A stretch of 32,610 nucleotides of DNA from the NCBI GenBank assembly GCA_015231915.1, contig JADGAR010000041.1, positions 1 through 32,610 on the forward strand, written 5' to 3'. This stretch comes from Magnetococcales bacterium (GTDB lineage: Bacteria; Pseudomonadota; Magnetococcia; Magnetococcales; Magnetaquicoccaceae). The notes beneath the pieces are model-generated. The model saw only the letters and a list, made by a program, of their open reading frames with translations, was not told the origin of the DNA and made no database searches. A program made the position numbers and the translations under genes. Below, one piece after another: positions 7,224-15,169 of this stretch (the stretch's first letter is position 1; every line of letters begins with the position of its first letter).

Positions 7224-7643
7224 ATGGAGTGGTTGGCGCAAAACGGTTTGTCGGTTTTTCTGACCGTTCTGTTCATGGTATTGGTCCTGCGCGGTCCCAT
7301 CCTGGGCCGGGTGTTTCACGTGGAGTACCTTTCGGTGCATGCGCTGGCCGAACGGATGAAAGGCAACCAGCCACTCCTGATGCTCGATGTGCGCACCTCC
7401 GGCGAGTACGCCGCAGAGCACATCCAGGGCACCTGGAACTGCCCCCTGTCGGAATTGTCCGGTCGGATCGAGGAGGTGCGGGCCAAGGCCGCTTCGGGGC
7501 GGGAGGTGGTGGTGATCTGCCGCAGCGGCGCGCGCTCCCTGAACGGCGCCGTGACGCTGAAACGGGCGGGATTCGCCAAGGTCTACAATCTTTCCGGCGG
7601 CATGCTCCAATGGAAGGCGCAGGGATATCCGGTACGTTCGTAA
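7224..7643 (+). CDS. Membrane-anchored rhodanese (sulfurtransferase) domain protein
   Basis: This 139-residue protein has an N-terminal membrane helix (about residues 8-27) followed by one rhodanese domain (about 35-137). The active-site loop is intact: Cys99 begins CRSGAR, the six-residue loop of sulfur-carrying rhodaneses. LLMLDVRTSGEYAAEHIQG provides the usual CH2A-like motif. Such proteins carry persulfide sulfur or detoxify reactive sulfur at the membrane. The start is fixed by GGAGG five bases upstream of the ATG. It follows the ArsR gene by 22 bases and overlaps the next gene by 34 bases, so the three are probably cotranscribed. Confidence 0.9.
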   Translation: MEWLAQNGLSVFLTVLFMVLVLRGPILGRVFHVEYLSVHALAERMKGNQPLLMLDVRTSGEYAAEHIQGTWNCPLSELSGRIEEVRAKAASGREVVVICRSGARSLNGAVTLKRAGFAKVYNLSGGMLQWKAQGYPVRS

Positions 7644-8302
7644 TCCCGCCCCACTGGGAGGAGGAGATCAAGTTTCCGGTTTCCTCCACCGCGCTGCTCG
7701 CGACGATTCGTGCCGACGTGGGGGAGCGTCTGGCCCGTTGCTCCCCTCCCGAGGACCGCTCGTATGTGGATGCCTATCTGGATCTGGAGGACCGTCGTCT
7801 GCTGAGGGGGCATGGTCTGGCGTTGCGGCTGCGCGTTTCCGCTGGCGCGCGGGTGGTGGAGATCAAGGGAGGCGGCACCCCGATCGGCGGGTTGATCCGG
7901 CGTCCCGAATGGCGTCAGGCGGCCCCGTCCGGAGAGTTCGTCCGTGGCCGGGAACTCGGTCCTGGCCCGGTGCGTCATGAACTGGCCCGGCTCGGCCTGC
8001 TGGATGACCCCCTGAGGCATTTGTTCACCTGCGCCATCCGCCGTCTGGTCTGGTCCTGCCCCCTGCCTGGGGGCGGGAGCGCGCTGATCGCCTGCGACGA
8101 GGGCGAAGTTCGGGCCGGAACGCGGCGCGCGGTCATCCGCGAGGTGGAGGTGGAGTCGCTCGCCGCCGCCCGCGAGGCGGTGCATGCCCTGGCCGGGGAG
8201 TTGGCCGCCCGGCATGGCCTGGTCGCGGGGGGGGCGTCGAAGTTCATGGCGGGCCTGGGCCTGCTGGGGGGTGGTCTGCCGCCGGATGGCGCTTTTTTGT
8301 GA
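7610..8302 (+). CDS. CYTH-domain protein (triphosphate tunnel phosphatase family)
   Basis: This 230-residue protein carries the CYTH signature ExExK at Glu17-Lys21 (EEEIK), followed by YVDAYLDLEDRRLLRGHGLA and ALRLRV, the usual tyrosine/leucine strand and basic pair. CYTH enzymes hydrolyse inorganic triphosphate, thiamine triphosphate or similar substrates in an eight-stranded tunnel with divalent metal. The only usable start, ATG at 7610, lies inside the rhodanese gene, giving a 34-base overlap in another frame. No strong ribosome site is seen, so translation may depend on coupling. The protein is short for a fused CYTH-CHAD protein and has no CHAD domain. Confidence 0.85.
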   Translation: MEGAGISGTFVIPPHWEEEIKFPVSSTALLATIRADVGERLARCSPPEDRSYVDAYLDLEDRRLLRGHGLALRLRVSAGARVVEIKGGGTPIGGLIRRPEWRQAAPSGEFVRGRELGPGPVRHELARLGLLDDPLRHLFTCAIRRLVWSCPLPGGGSALIACDEGEVRAGTRRAVIREVEVESLAAAREAVHALAGELAARHGLVAGGASKFMAGLGLLGGGLPPDGAFL

Positions 8303-8307
8303 AGTTC

Positions 8308-8325
8308 CGGTCGATTTTTCGACCG
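8308..8325 (+). other. 7-bp hairpin between the CYTH and threonine synthase genes
   Basis: CGGTCGA and TCGACCG pair around a TTTT loop just after the CYTH stop codon. No T-run follows on the plus strand, so it is not a good intrinsic terminator. It may stabilise mRNA ends or be incidental. The 85-base gap otherwise holds only the ribosome site of the next gene. Confidence 0.35.
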
Positions 8326-8387
8326 TGATGGGTTATTCTGTGGCAGGTGAATGTCAACATCCGAAGCGTCTGGCAAGGAGTAGTGGC

Positions 8388-9770
8388 GTGCGATATGTGA
8401 GTACCCGGGGCGGGGTCGAACCCATGACCTTTTCCCAGGCCGTGATGATGGGATTGGCCACGGATGGCGGCCTGCTGCTGCCGGAACGGATTCCCGTCGT
8501 GGCGCCTGACGTGTTGCGGCGCTGGTCCGGCCTGACCTTCCAGCAACTCGCGGTGGAGGTGATGGCACTGTTCATGACCCCCGGCGATCCGGTTGCCGGG
8601 CAGCTCGATGAGCTGGTCCACCGTTCCTTTGCCACCTTTTCCCACCCGGAGGTCACCCCGGTGACGCCGGTCGGGGAGCAATGGCTGCTGGAACTCTTCC
8701 ACGGCCCCACCCTGGCCTTCAAGGACGTGGCCCTCCAGTTGCTCGGCAACCTGTTCGAGGCGCTGCTCGTGGCCAATGGCGGTCACATGAACATTCTCGG
8801 CGCCACCTCCGGGGACACCGGTTCCGCCGCCATTCACGGGGTGCGGGGCAAACAGGGGATTCGGATCTTCATCCTCCACCCCCATGGCCGGGTCTCGCCG
8901 ATCCAGGAACGCCAGATGACCACCGTGTTGGACTCGAATGTGCATAACATCGCCATCCGGGGTTCCTTCGACGACGGGCAGCGCATTGTCAAGGAGTTGT
9001 TCAACGACCTGACCTTCAAGGAGACCTATCGGCTGGGTGCGGTGAACTCCATCAACTGGGCGCGCATTCTGGCACAGATCGTCTATTATTTTTACGCCTG
9101 GGCCAGGGTCACCGATGGCAATCCGCAACGCCAGGCCGCTTTTTCCGTGCCCACCGGCAATTTCGGCGACATTTTCGCCGGATACATGGCCATGCGCATG
9201 GGGCTGCCCGTGGAACGGCTGGTGCTGGCCACCAATTGCAACGACATCCTGGTCCGCTTCATGGAGACCGGGGTGTATCAGGCCGGGTCGGTGCAACCCT
9301 CCCTCAGCCCATCGATGGATATTCAGATCTCCTCCAATTTCGAGCGTTTTCTTTATTATTTGCTCGGAGAAGATCCGGAAGCGGTTCGGGACAGGATGGC
9401 CCGGCTGCAACGCGAGGGTCTGTTCACCATCGGGGAGGAAAAAAGGCGCGAGGCGGCGGCAATTTTTACCGCCAGGCGGGTGAGCGAGGAGGCAACCTTG
9501 CAGCGGATCCATGCCACCTGGATGGCGCATGGCGTCCTGCTCGACCCCCACACCGCTGTGGGCGTCGAGGCGGCGCGGGAGTTTCCCGGCACGATTTGTC
9601 TGGCGACCGCCCATCCCGCAAAATTTGGCATGGCAGTGGAAAGGGCGATCGGCATGCCCCCCGCCATGCCCCCTGCGCTGGCGGGGCTGCTCACCCTGCC
9701 GGCCCGTTGCCGGGTCATCGGCCCGGAAACCGAGGCAGTGCGGGAATGCATCCGGGAGGCTGCGGGATGA
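8388..9770 (+). CDS. thrC: Threonine synthase
   Basis: This 460-residue PLP enzyme converts O-phosphohomoserine to threonine, the last step of threonine biosynthesis. The N-terminus RYVSTRG and the segment FHGPTLAFKDVALQLLG, with the Schiff-base Lys112, are diagnostic. The phosphate-binding loop SGDTG is at residues 141-145, and the family motif SVPTGNFGDIFAGY lies mid-protein. A GTG start at 8388 is chosen because AAGGAG lies seven bases upstream and the product then begins at the conserved N-terminus. Length is normal for the bacterial type. The stop overlaps the PilZ gene start (ATGA), so this housekeeping enzyme is translationally coupled to a c-di-GMP receptor-like protein. Confidence 0.97.
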   Translation: MRYVSTRGGVEPMTFSQAVMMGLATDGGLLLPERIPVVAPDVLRRWSGLTFQQLAVEVMALFMTPGDPVAGQLDELVHRSFATFSHPEVTPVTPVGEQWLLELFHGPTLAFKDVALQLLGNLFEALLVANGGHMNILGATSGDTGSAAIHGVRGKQGIRIFILHPHGRVSPIQERQMTTVLDSNVHNIAIRGSFDDGQRIVKELFNDLTFKETYRLGAVNSINWARILAQIVYYFYAWARVTDGNPQRQAAFSVPTGNFGDIFAGYMAMRMGLPVERLVLATNCNDILVRFMETGVYQAGSVQPSLSPSMDIQISSNFERFLYYLLGEDPEAVRDRMARLQREGLFTIGEEKRREAAAIFTARRVSEEATLQRIHATWMAHGVLLDPHTAVGVEAAREFPGTICLATAHPAKFGMAVERAIGMPPAMPPALAGLLTLPARCRVIGPETEAVRECIREAAG

Positions 9771-10141
9771 TGGCGCTGCTCAAACGCCCCCGTGTCCGCC
9801 CGGACGACAGCCGGAGCGCGCACCGTTTCCCGATACGCCCGGAGGTCAGCCTGATCCTGGCCAACGGCGCCATGGCACGGGGGCGGCTCATGGACATGAG
9901 CGTAGGCGGGGCCTTTCTGGAAACGCCGGAGCGTCCCTTCGGCCTGGAGCCGGGTGAAACCGGCACCCTGGGCCTGTTGCTCCCCCCGGAGGCCCCGGAT
10001 GGGGATCATCGCTTCTGGTGCGAGGTCATCCGCGTGACCAGCCGGGGCGTGGCGCTGCGTTTCATCAGCGAGCGGGAGTATGCGGAACATGGCACTGCGG
10101 GACCGTTGCGTCAGCTGATGCCGGATGATTTTATGGAGTGA
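9767..10141 (+). CDS. PilZ-domain c-di-GMP-binding protein
   Basis: This 124-residue single-domain PilZ protein retains both ligand motifs: RxxxR at Arg16-Arg20 (RSAHR) and DxSxxG at Asp43-Gly48 (DMSVGG). It should therefore bind cyclic di-GMP and act as a small receptor. GGGAGG lies seven bases before the first ATG, which is preferred to a second ATG at 9770. It overlaps thrC by four bases and is followed after 30 bases by a lytic transglycosylase gene, so it may be expressed with cell-wall functions. The target is unknown. Confidence 0.9.
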   Translation: MMALLKRPRVRPDDSRSAHRFPIRPEVSLILANGAMARGRLMDMSVGGAFLETPERPFGLEPGETGTLGLLLPPEAPDGDHRFWCEVIRVTSRGVALRFISEREYAEHGTAGPLRQLMPDDFME

Positions 10142-10171
10142 TCTGGACGGAGTTCTTTCGGCGGGCGAACC

Positions 10172-10888
10172 ATGAGATACCATCGGATCAAGGGCCTGGC
10201 GGCCTGGGCATGTGGATTGCTGCTGCTGTGGGCGCACGCGGCGGCGGCGGACATCTATACCTTCACCGACAGCAATGGCGTCATTCATTTGACGGATCGT
10301 CCCCTGAACTCCGCCTACCGTTTGCTGATCTCTTCGGGTGGCCGGCAGATCAAGAAATGGGAAGGGTTCCCGGAGAAATCCAGCCGGCGGTATGCCTCGT
10401 CGAGGGTCATCACCTACGATGGCCGCGCCAAGACCCTGCCCAGGACCGTCTCCCTTGGCCAGAACACCTATCCCCGCTATCTGACCCCCAACCGGGACGC
10501 CTTTTCCGACACGATTCAGGACGCCTCCATGCGGTTTCAGATTCACTCGGCCCTCATCAAGGCGGTGATCAAGGCCGAGTCGGATTTCAATCCCCTGGCC
10601 GTTTCCCCCAAGGGGGCGGTGGGGTTGATGCAACTCATGCCGGGAACCGCCCAGGACATGGGGGTTTCCGACCGGACCGATCCGGTGGCCAACATCCATG
10701 GCGGGGTTCGTTACCTCAGGGAACTCCTCGGACAGTTCGACAACAACCTGATCCTCTCCCTGGCCGCCTACAATGCCGGACCAGGGTCGGTGAAGAAATA
10801 CGGCAACACGGTTCCCCCATTCGAGGAAACGCAACAATATGTGGCCAGGGTGCTTCATTATTACCGGACCTACCGTGGCATCATGTGA
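10172..10888 (+). CDS. Lytic transglycosylase with DUF4124 and SLT domains
   Basis: This 238-residue secreted enzyme cleaves peptidoglycan glycan strands with formation of anhydro-muramic ends. A signal peptide covers about residues 1-26 (GLAAWACGLLLLWAHAAAA). The mature N-terminus DIYTFTDSNGVIHLTDRP is a DUF4124-type module. The SLT domain starts near residue 112: catalytic Glu136 lies in KAESDFNP, followed by GAVGLMQLMPGTAQDMG and AAYNAGPGSV. All core motifs are intact. The arrangement matches short proteobacterial SLT proteins often linked to flagella, pili or envelope assembly. It sits between the PilZ gene and two further secreted-protein genes on the same strand. Confidence 0.94.
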   Translation: MRYHRIKGLAAWACGLLLLWAHAAAADIYTFTDSNGVIHLTDRPLNSAYRLLISSGGRQIKKWEGFPEKSSRRYASSRVITYDGRAKTLPRTVSLGQNTYPRYLTPNRDAFSDTIQDASMRFQIHSALIKAVIKAESDFNPLAVSPKGAVGLMQLMPGTAQDMGVSDRTDPVANIHGGVRYLRELLGQFDNNLILSLAAYNAGPGSVKKYGNTVPPFEETQQYVARVLHYYRTYRGIM

Positions 10889-10907
10889 CGCTCCCGGTCG
10901 CGGGGGC

Positions 10908-11957
10908 ATGACCGGGTGGGTGCGGGGAGTGTTGATGGCGGTATGGCTCTGCCTGCCGCTGGCCGCGAGTGGCGAAACCCGTTTCCGGGACGACTTCAAC
11001 CGTCCGGACAGCGAGACCCTGGGCAATGGCTGGAACCCCATGCCCCAGCAGAACGCCTGCGCGGTACCCCCCCCCGGAGAGACGAAAAAGGCGAAATACG
11101 CCGACATTTCGGATCAGATCGACAAAAAGACCGCCCAACCACCCTCGGACAAGGAGGCGCAGGTGAAAAAAGCGCCCCGCAAGGAAGGGGTGACCCACGC
11201 GCGTGTCCAGGATGGCCAGTTGTTGTTCCAGTACGAGCAGCCGCAGGATGTGCAGATGGTCCAGCAGGATTTTCCCAAGAAGGTGCTGCGGCTCTCCTAT
11301 GACTTCACCCCGCTCTATGCCATGGGGGGGCTGGACGACCGGGCCTGGATCGGCGTGCGGATCTATTATCTGGACGCCGAGGGGTTGATCCTTGGGGAGA
11401 TTCGGCATTTTTATTATCAGGCCCTTTTCGAGGAGCGGGACAATACCCAGGTGATCCATACCGAGGTGCAACAGGGCAGCTTCGACAGCACGCCCCGTCA
11501 CGTCACGGTGGCGGCTGGACAGATCCTGGAGCAGCGTCTGACCGGCGTGGACCGGAAGCGGATCGCCAAGACCCGGGTCTCGTTCGAGATCTCCTCCGGG
11601 TTGTGCGAATCCTCCCTGGAGGGGGCGGTGGACAATGTGGAGATCCTCATGGAGGATATCGTGGAGCCGTTCCGTTTCACCCGCGAGACCCTCCAGGAGT
11701 TGACGGAATTGAGCCAGAAGGCCTATGCCGCCGAGGAGCGGAAATTTCCCGACAACGCGAAACGGGCGGTTTTCGAAAAGCTGGGTCGTCAGAACCTCCT
11801 GGGCTGGCTGAACAACGACATCCCGCGCGATGCGCGGGAGGATCTGGGGCGGTTGACCGGATGGCTCGCCGAGCGCTACCGGGTGACGGGCAGGGATGCC
11901 TGGCTGTCCGGTTATGCGGTTTACATGTTGCTGCAATCCACCAGAACGGAAAAGTGA
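10908..11957 (+). CDS. Secreted protein with a lectin/glucanase-like N-terminal motif
   Basis: This 349-residue protein starts with a signal peptide (about residues 1-22, ending LPLAASG). The mature start FRDDFNRPDSETLGNGW resembles the first strand of concanavalin-A-like (LamG/glucanase) sandwiches. A charged Lys-rich segment (residues about 55-90) interrupts the domain, and the strands resume with LRLSYDFTPL and AWIGVRIYYLD. The C-terminal third is helical and charged. I recognise no catalytic residues, so binding rather than hydrolysis is likelier. The ATG at 10908 has only a G-rich upstream sequence; an alternative ATG nine codons later would shorten the signal peptide. It is followed after eight bases by the aspartic-protease gene, suggesting joint function. 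Confidence 0.7.
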   Translation: MTGWVRGVLMAVWLCLPLAASGETRFRDDFNRPDSETLGNGWNPMPQQNACAVPPPGETKKAKYADISDQIDKKTAQPPSDKEAQVKKAPRKEGVTHARVQDGQLLFQYEQPQDVQMVQQDFPKKVLRLSYDFTPLYAMGGLDDRAWIGVRIYYLDAEGLILGEIRHFYYQALFEERDNTQVIHTEVQQGSFDSTPRHVTVAAGQILEQRLTGVDRKRIAKTRVSFEISSGLCESSLEGAVDNVEILMEDIVEPFRFTRETLQELTELSQKAYAAEERKFPDNAKRAVFEKLGRQNLLGWLNNDIPRDAREDLGRLTGWLAERYRVTGRDAWLSGYAVYMLLQSTRTEK

Positions 11958-11965
11958 CCCACGCC

Positions 11966-13234
11966 ATGGTTGCCAACAAGCTTCCAATGCTGCTCGCGGG
12001 CCTGACTGCGCTGGTTCCGGCGGGGGTGTTGGCGGGTGACGAGATGTTGCAGTGCGCCGACAAAAAGGGGGATCCGGCCATCTATCGCAAGGGGGAGTGC
12101 CAGCCCCTGGACGATCCGACCCGTCCTGCCGGGTATGTGCCGCAGCCCGGTTCCGGCGGGACGTCCGCCTCTGGCGGGGACGCCGCTGCGCGGGCCGAGG
12201 TGGAGGAGCTGCGTCGCCGCCTGGAGGAGTCCAACGACCGCCATTTTCTCGAAGTGGAGGAGCTGAGGAAAAAACTGGAGGAGGTCAAGGAGAAGAAGGG
12301 CGAGGCCGACACCTTGCGCGACGAGGTGGAGGATCTCAAGCGGCGCTTGACCGAGGCCACGGAGCAGCATTTCGAGGAGGTGGAGACCATCCGCAAGGAG
12401 TTGGTGGAGGCCAGGGAGAAGGAACAGGCGAAACAACAGGAGAGGATCGAGGCCGCCAAGGCGAAGGAAGCCCTGTCCGTCAACACCACCCGATTCGAGG
12501 AAATGCCTCCCCTGGGTGCGCCGGGTCCCTGGCGGGTGACGCAGATCGTGGTCCCGGCGCAGGGAGGGGCTGGCAAGAGCACGCCGATGACCGCCACGAT
12601 CAACGGCGTTCGCTACCATGTGGGGGAACGGGTGGATGGCGGCGGCGTGGTCAAGGGGATCCAGCGGGACCGGGTGGTCATGCTCCACGATGGTCGGGAA
12701 TACGAGGTTCAGTTCCACAAGAAGTCCCATGCCCTGATGGCGGGCCGGGTGGGGGTCGTGCCATTGAAAAGATCGTTTGGCGATGCCTATATCGTCAAGA
12801 TCCGGATCAACAACAATATGGAGATCGATGCCATACTGGACACCGGTGCGAGCGTGGTGTCCCTTCCGGAGGATGTGGTGTTGTGGTTGCGCCGCTCTGG
12901 CACCCTCAAGCCGAACGATTACCTGGGAAAAGGCAAAGTGTCGATCGCGGATGGCAGCGTGAAGGATTCCAAGGAATACCTGATACGATATCTGCGCGTT
13001 GGGGATATGGAGGTCCGCAACGTGATTGCCTTGGAGATCGTCGGTGAAAAGGGCGACGGGAAGAATAAGGACGAGAAGAAGGATAAGGACAAAAAGGATG
13101 ACAATCCCAAGAAGGAAGAAGAAAAGCCGGATGTCCTGGAGGTGCAGCATGTCCTGCTGGGGATCAATGTCCTGAAGGAGTTGGGTCGCTGGCGCATCGA
13201 CCACGCCAACGACCTGCTCATTGTGGAGCGCTGA
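11966..13234 (+). CDS. Secreted retropepsin-like aspartic protease with coiled coil
   Basis: This 422-residue protein has a signal peptide (about residues 1-23), a DUF4124-like start (GDEMLQCADKKGDPAIYRKG), then a long coiled coil (about 75-170). A small beta domain follows (about 188-250: INGVRYHVGERV, VVMLHDGREYEV), resembling the periplasmic domains of secretion-system proteins. The protease domain has the catalytic motif DTGAS at 292-296 in IDAILDTGASVVSLPEDV, and the usual family ending LLGINVLKEL near 397-406. A Lys/Asp/Glu-rich insertion (about 361-389) lies between them, probably a flexible surface loop. As in retroviral proteases, one DTG motif implies dimerisation for activity. The last 17 bases overlap the convergent nuclease gene. 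Confidence 0.86.
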   Translation: MVANKLPMLLAGLTALVPAGVLAGDEMLQCADKKGDPAIYRKGECQPLDDPTRPAGYVPQPGSGGTSASGGDAAARAEVEELRRRLEESNDRHFLEVEELRKKLEEVKEKKGEADTLRDEVEDLKRRLTEATEQHFEEVETIRKELVEAREKEQAKQQERIEAAKAKEALSVNTTRFEEMPPLGAPGPWRVTQIVVPAQGGAGKSTPMTATINGVRYHVGERVDGGGVVKGIQRDRVVMLHDGREYEVQFHKKSHALMAGRVGVVPLKRSFGDAYIVKIRINNNMEIDAILDTGASVVSLPEDVVLWLRRSGTLKPNDYLGKGKVSIADGSVKDSKEYLIRYLRVGDMEVRNVIALEIVGEKGDGKNKDEKKDKDKKDDNPKKEEEKPDVLEVQHVLLGINVLKELGRWRIDHANDLLIVER

Positions 13235-14321
13235 GCTGGCCTGATGAGCAGGTGGCGGTCATCTCCTGGAGGGCGCCGTCATCCGTCTGGCTGATGGAGA
13301 GGCCGTATTTCGTGACGATGTTGCGCCAGCGGTAGCCGTAGTCGCACCACGCCTCTTTTTCCGGCGGTTTCCAGCCGGCAGGTCCGTTGTCCTTTTTCTC
13401 CCGGGCGGTCCCTGATGTCGTGACTTGCAGATTGTCGAAATCGTTGGCGAATTTTTTTTTCATCTCCTGTGGCCACAGGTCGCCCCCGTGTCGGGATGCG
13501 TAGGCCAGGGGGACCACATGATCCAGGCCCACGTCGGCGGCACGGGTCATGGTCTTGCCATGGTAGGGATCCAGCCATTTGCCGCGCATGACCTTGCAGT
13601 CTGGTTCTGTTTCGAATGCGACCGGCTCCAGGCTGTGGCGGATCAGCATTTTTTCGCGGGTGTTTTGGCAATCCCCGGATTCCTTGCTCCAGTGGGGCCA
13701 GTCGGTGGGGGTGAAGGTATTGCGTTCTCGCGCCGGTTGCGGACGGGGCTTCCAGGTGCGCGCCATCTCCTGTGCCTTGGCGATCTGTTCGGGGGTCATC
13801 TGTTTGGCCAGATCGTCCCGGTCGGCGGTGGCGCCCGAGGCCTGTTTGGACTCCATTTGCGCCACCTTTTCAAACTCCTCCAGCGATTTTTTGGCGAATT
13901 TCTCCCCTGCGTGGGAGGCCTTTTCCAGATTTTCGGCAGTGGCAAGATTCATCCACATGTGGGCCAGAATCAGATCCTTGGGGACCCCTGTTCCCTTGGC
14001 GTACAGTTTGCCCAGTTGCAATTGGGCTTCGTTATGCCCCTGTTCGGCGGCCTTGCGGAACCAGCGCGCCGCATTGTCCACATCCGGCGGGATGCCGATG
14101 CCGTTTTGATACATCCTGCCGAGATTGACGCAGGCGTCCAGGTTGCCCATTCTGGCGGCCCGCAGATAGAGATAGCGCGCCTCCCGGTAGTTCTGGGGCA
14201 CGGTCTTGCCCTCTTCGTACATCTTGCCGCGGCGGTTTTCCGCGCTGCCGGTCCCTTCCCGCTCCCCGGCCTGCGCCGTGACGGCAAGCGCCCACACCAG
14301 CAGAAAAATTCGGATGATCAT
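13218..14321 (-). CDS. Secreted Sel1-repeat protein with C-terminal HNH nuclease domain
   Basis: This 367-residue protein has a signal peptide (about residues 1-18). Sel1-type repeats fill about 25-132, for example CVNLGRMYQNGIGIPPDVDN and AARWFRKAAEQGHNEAQLQL. A charged linker leads to an HNH domain of the secreted DUF1524-like type (about 200-360): GKWLDPYHG, then LDHVVPLAYA with His268, FANDFDNLQV with Asn297, and the conserved WCDYGYRW. Four cysteines in this half (218, 242, 326, 358) could form disulfides in the periplasm. It is predicted to be a DNase acting outside the cytoplasm. Its ATG overlaps the stop of the methyltransferase gene (ATGA), making it the last gene of a glycan operon, and it overlaps the convergent protease gene. 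Confidence 0.87.
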   Translation of the reverse strand: MIIRIFLLVWALAVTAQAGEREGTGSAENRRGKMYEEGKTVPQNYREARYLYLRAARMGNLDACVNLGRMYQNGIGIPPDVDNAARWFRKAAEQGHNEAQLQLGKLYAKGTGVPKDLILAHMWMNLATAENLEKASHAGEKFAKKSLEEFEKVAQMESKQASGATADRDDLAKQMTPEQIAKAQEMARTWKPRPQPARERNTFTPTDWPHWSKESGDCQNTREKMLIRHSLEPVAFETEPDCKVMRGKWLDPYHGKTMTRAADVGLDHVVPLAYASRHGGDLWPQEMKKKFANDFDNLQVTTSGTAREKKDNGPAGWKPPEKEAWCDYGYRWRNIVTKYGLSISQTDDGALQEMTATCSSGQLSAPQ

Positions 14322-15169
14322 GCTTCACGCTCCATGCGCGCTTTGAAGGCGACCAGGCGAATGCCCAACAGATTGCGCAGAGGAAAGGCCCCGGCCAGTT
14401 TGCGGCGCAACCCGTGCGGGAGGATTGCCACCATTTTTTCGCATATCATGCCGGGCCACAAGGGCCACAAACCGGACCAGGCGCGCATTTCGACCTGAAG
14501 CGATAAATCGACAAAACCCGCCTCTCGGAACCGGGCGGCCAACTCCCCGATGGCGTATTCCTGCAAATGCAAACCCGTGGCCACTTCGTCGAACATCCCG
14601 GAGATGTCGTGGGGACCAGCAGCGCGATGCGGCGTGACGCACAGGTAGATCCCGCCAGGGGCCAGGATCCGGTGAATTTCCCGCAATTGCGCCATGGCGT
14701 CGTCCGGGTGGAGGTGCTCCATCAGTTGATGGCTGTAGGCCACGTCGATCCGTCCATCCGGGAGCGGCAGCCGCGTTGCGTCCGTGATGATCACCCGCAG
14801 GTTTTCCGGCAGGGGGTCCCCGGAGCGGCTGATCACGTCGGAGACATCCACCGCGATCACCTCTGCCGCGTGACGCGCCATCCGCCGGGAAAGCGCGCCA
14901 TCCCCGCAGCCGATCTCCAGAAAGACCCCGCCCGGTGCGAGCAGCGGCAGCAAACGTGCGGCCTGCCGTTCGATGCGTGCCGCCAGTTCCTCAGGGGTCT
15001 GGCGCCGGGTCCATTGGGGATGATCCGGCACGCGCCGGAACAGTTCGTCGTACACCGCGACATAGAGTGCGCTGCGCTCATGGGCCGGGGCGGCCCGCAA
15101 CCGATCCGCCAGTTCCCGTTCGATCACGTAGTGGGCGCGCATGCGATCCCATGTTCTGACGTCAGTCAT
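14318..15169 (-). CDS. SAM-dependent class I methyltransferase
   Basis: This 283-residue protein has a Rossmann methyltransferase core: motif I VFLEIGCGDGALSRR (Gly-rich loop near residues 84-91), acidic end of strand two VIAVDVSD, then YSHQLMEHLHPDD and ILAPGGIYLCVTPHR, all as in the methyltransf_11/25 group. Lineage with sugar or polysaccharide O-methyltransferases is suggested by its operon rather than by sequence. GGAG lies six bases upstream of the ATG, and start and stop each overlap the neighbouring genes in ATGA form. A hydrophobic, aromatic stretch near residues 235-250 (WSGLWPLWPGMICEKMVA) may contact the membrane. Confidence 0.88.
   Translation of the reverse strand: MTDVRTWDRMRAHYVIERELADRLRAAPAHERSALYVAVYDELFRRVPDHPQWTRRQTPEELAARIERQAARLLPLLAPGGVFLEIGCGDGALSRRMARHAAEVIAVDVSDVISRSGDPLPENLRVIITDATRLPLPDGRIDVAYSHQLMEHLHPDDAMAQLREIHRILAPGGIYLCVTPHRAAGPHDISGMFDEVATGLHLQEYAIGELAARFREAGFVDLSLQVEMRAWSGLWPLWPGMICEKMVAILPHGLRRKLAGAFPLRNLLGIRLVAFKARMEREA

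Noticed and set aside
8308-8325. Hairpin after the CYTH gene as an intrinsic terminator
   Set aside because: The 7-bp stem is not followed by a T-run, so it is listed only as a hairpin.
8244-9614. 456-residue minus-strand open frame opposite threonine synthase
   Set aside because: It is a shadow of the clearly conserved thrC gene; its His/Gly/Gln-rich sequence has no motif.
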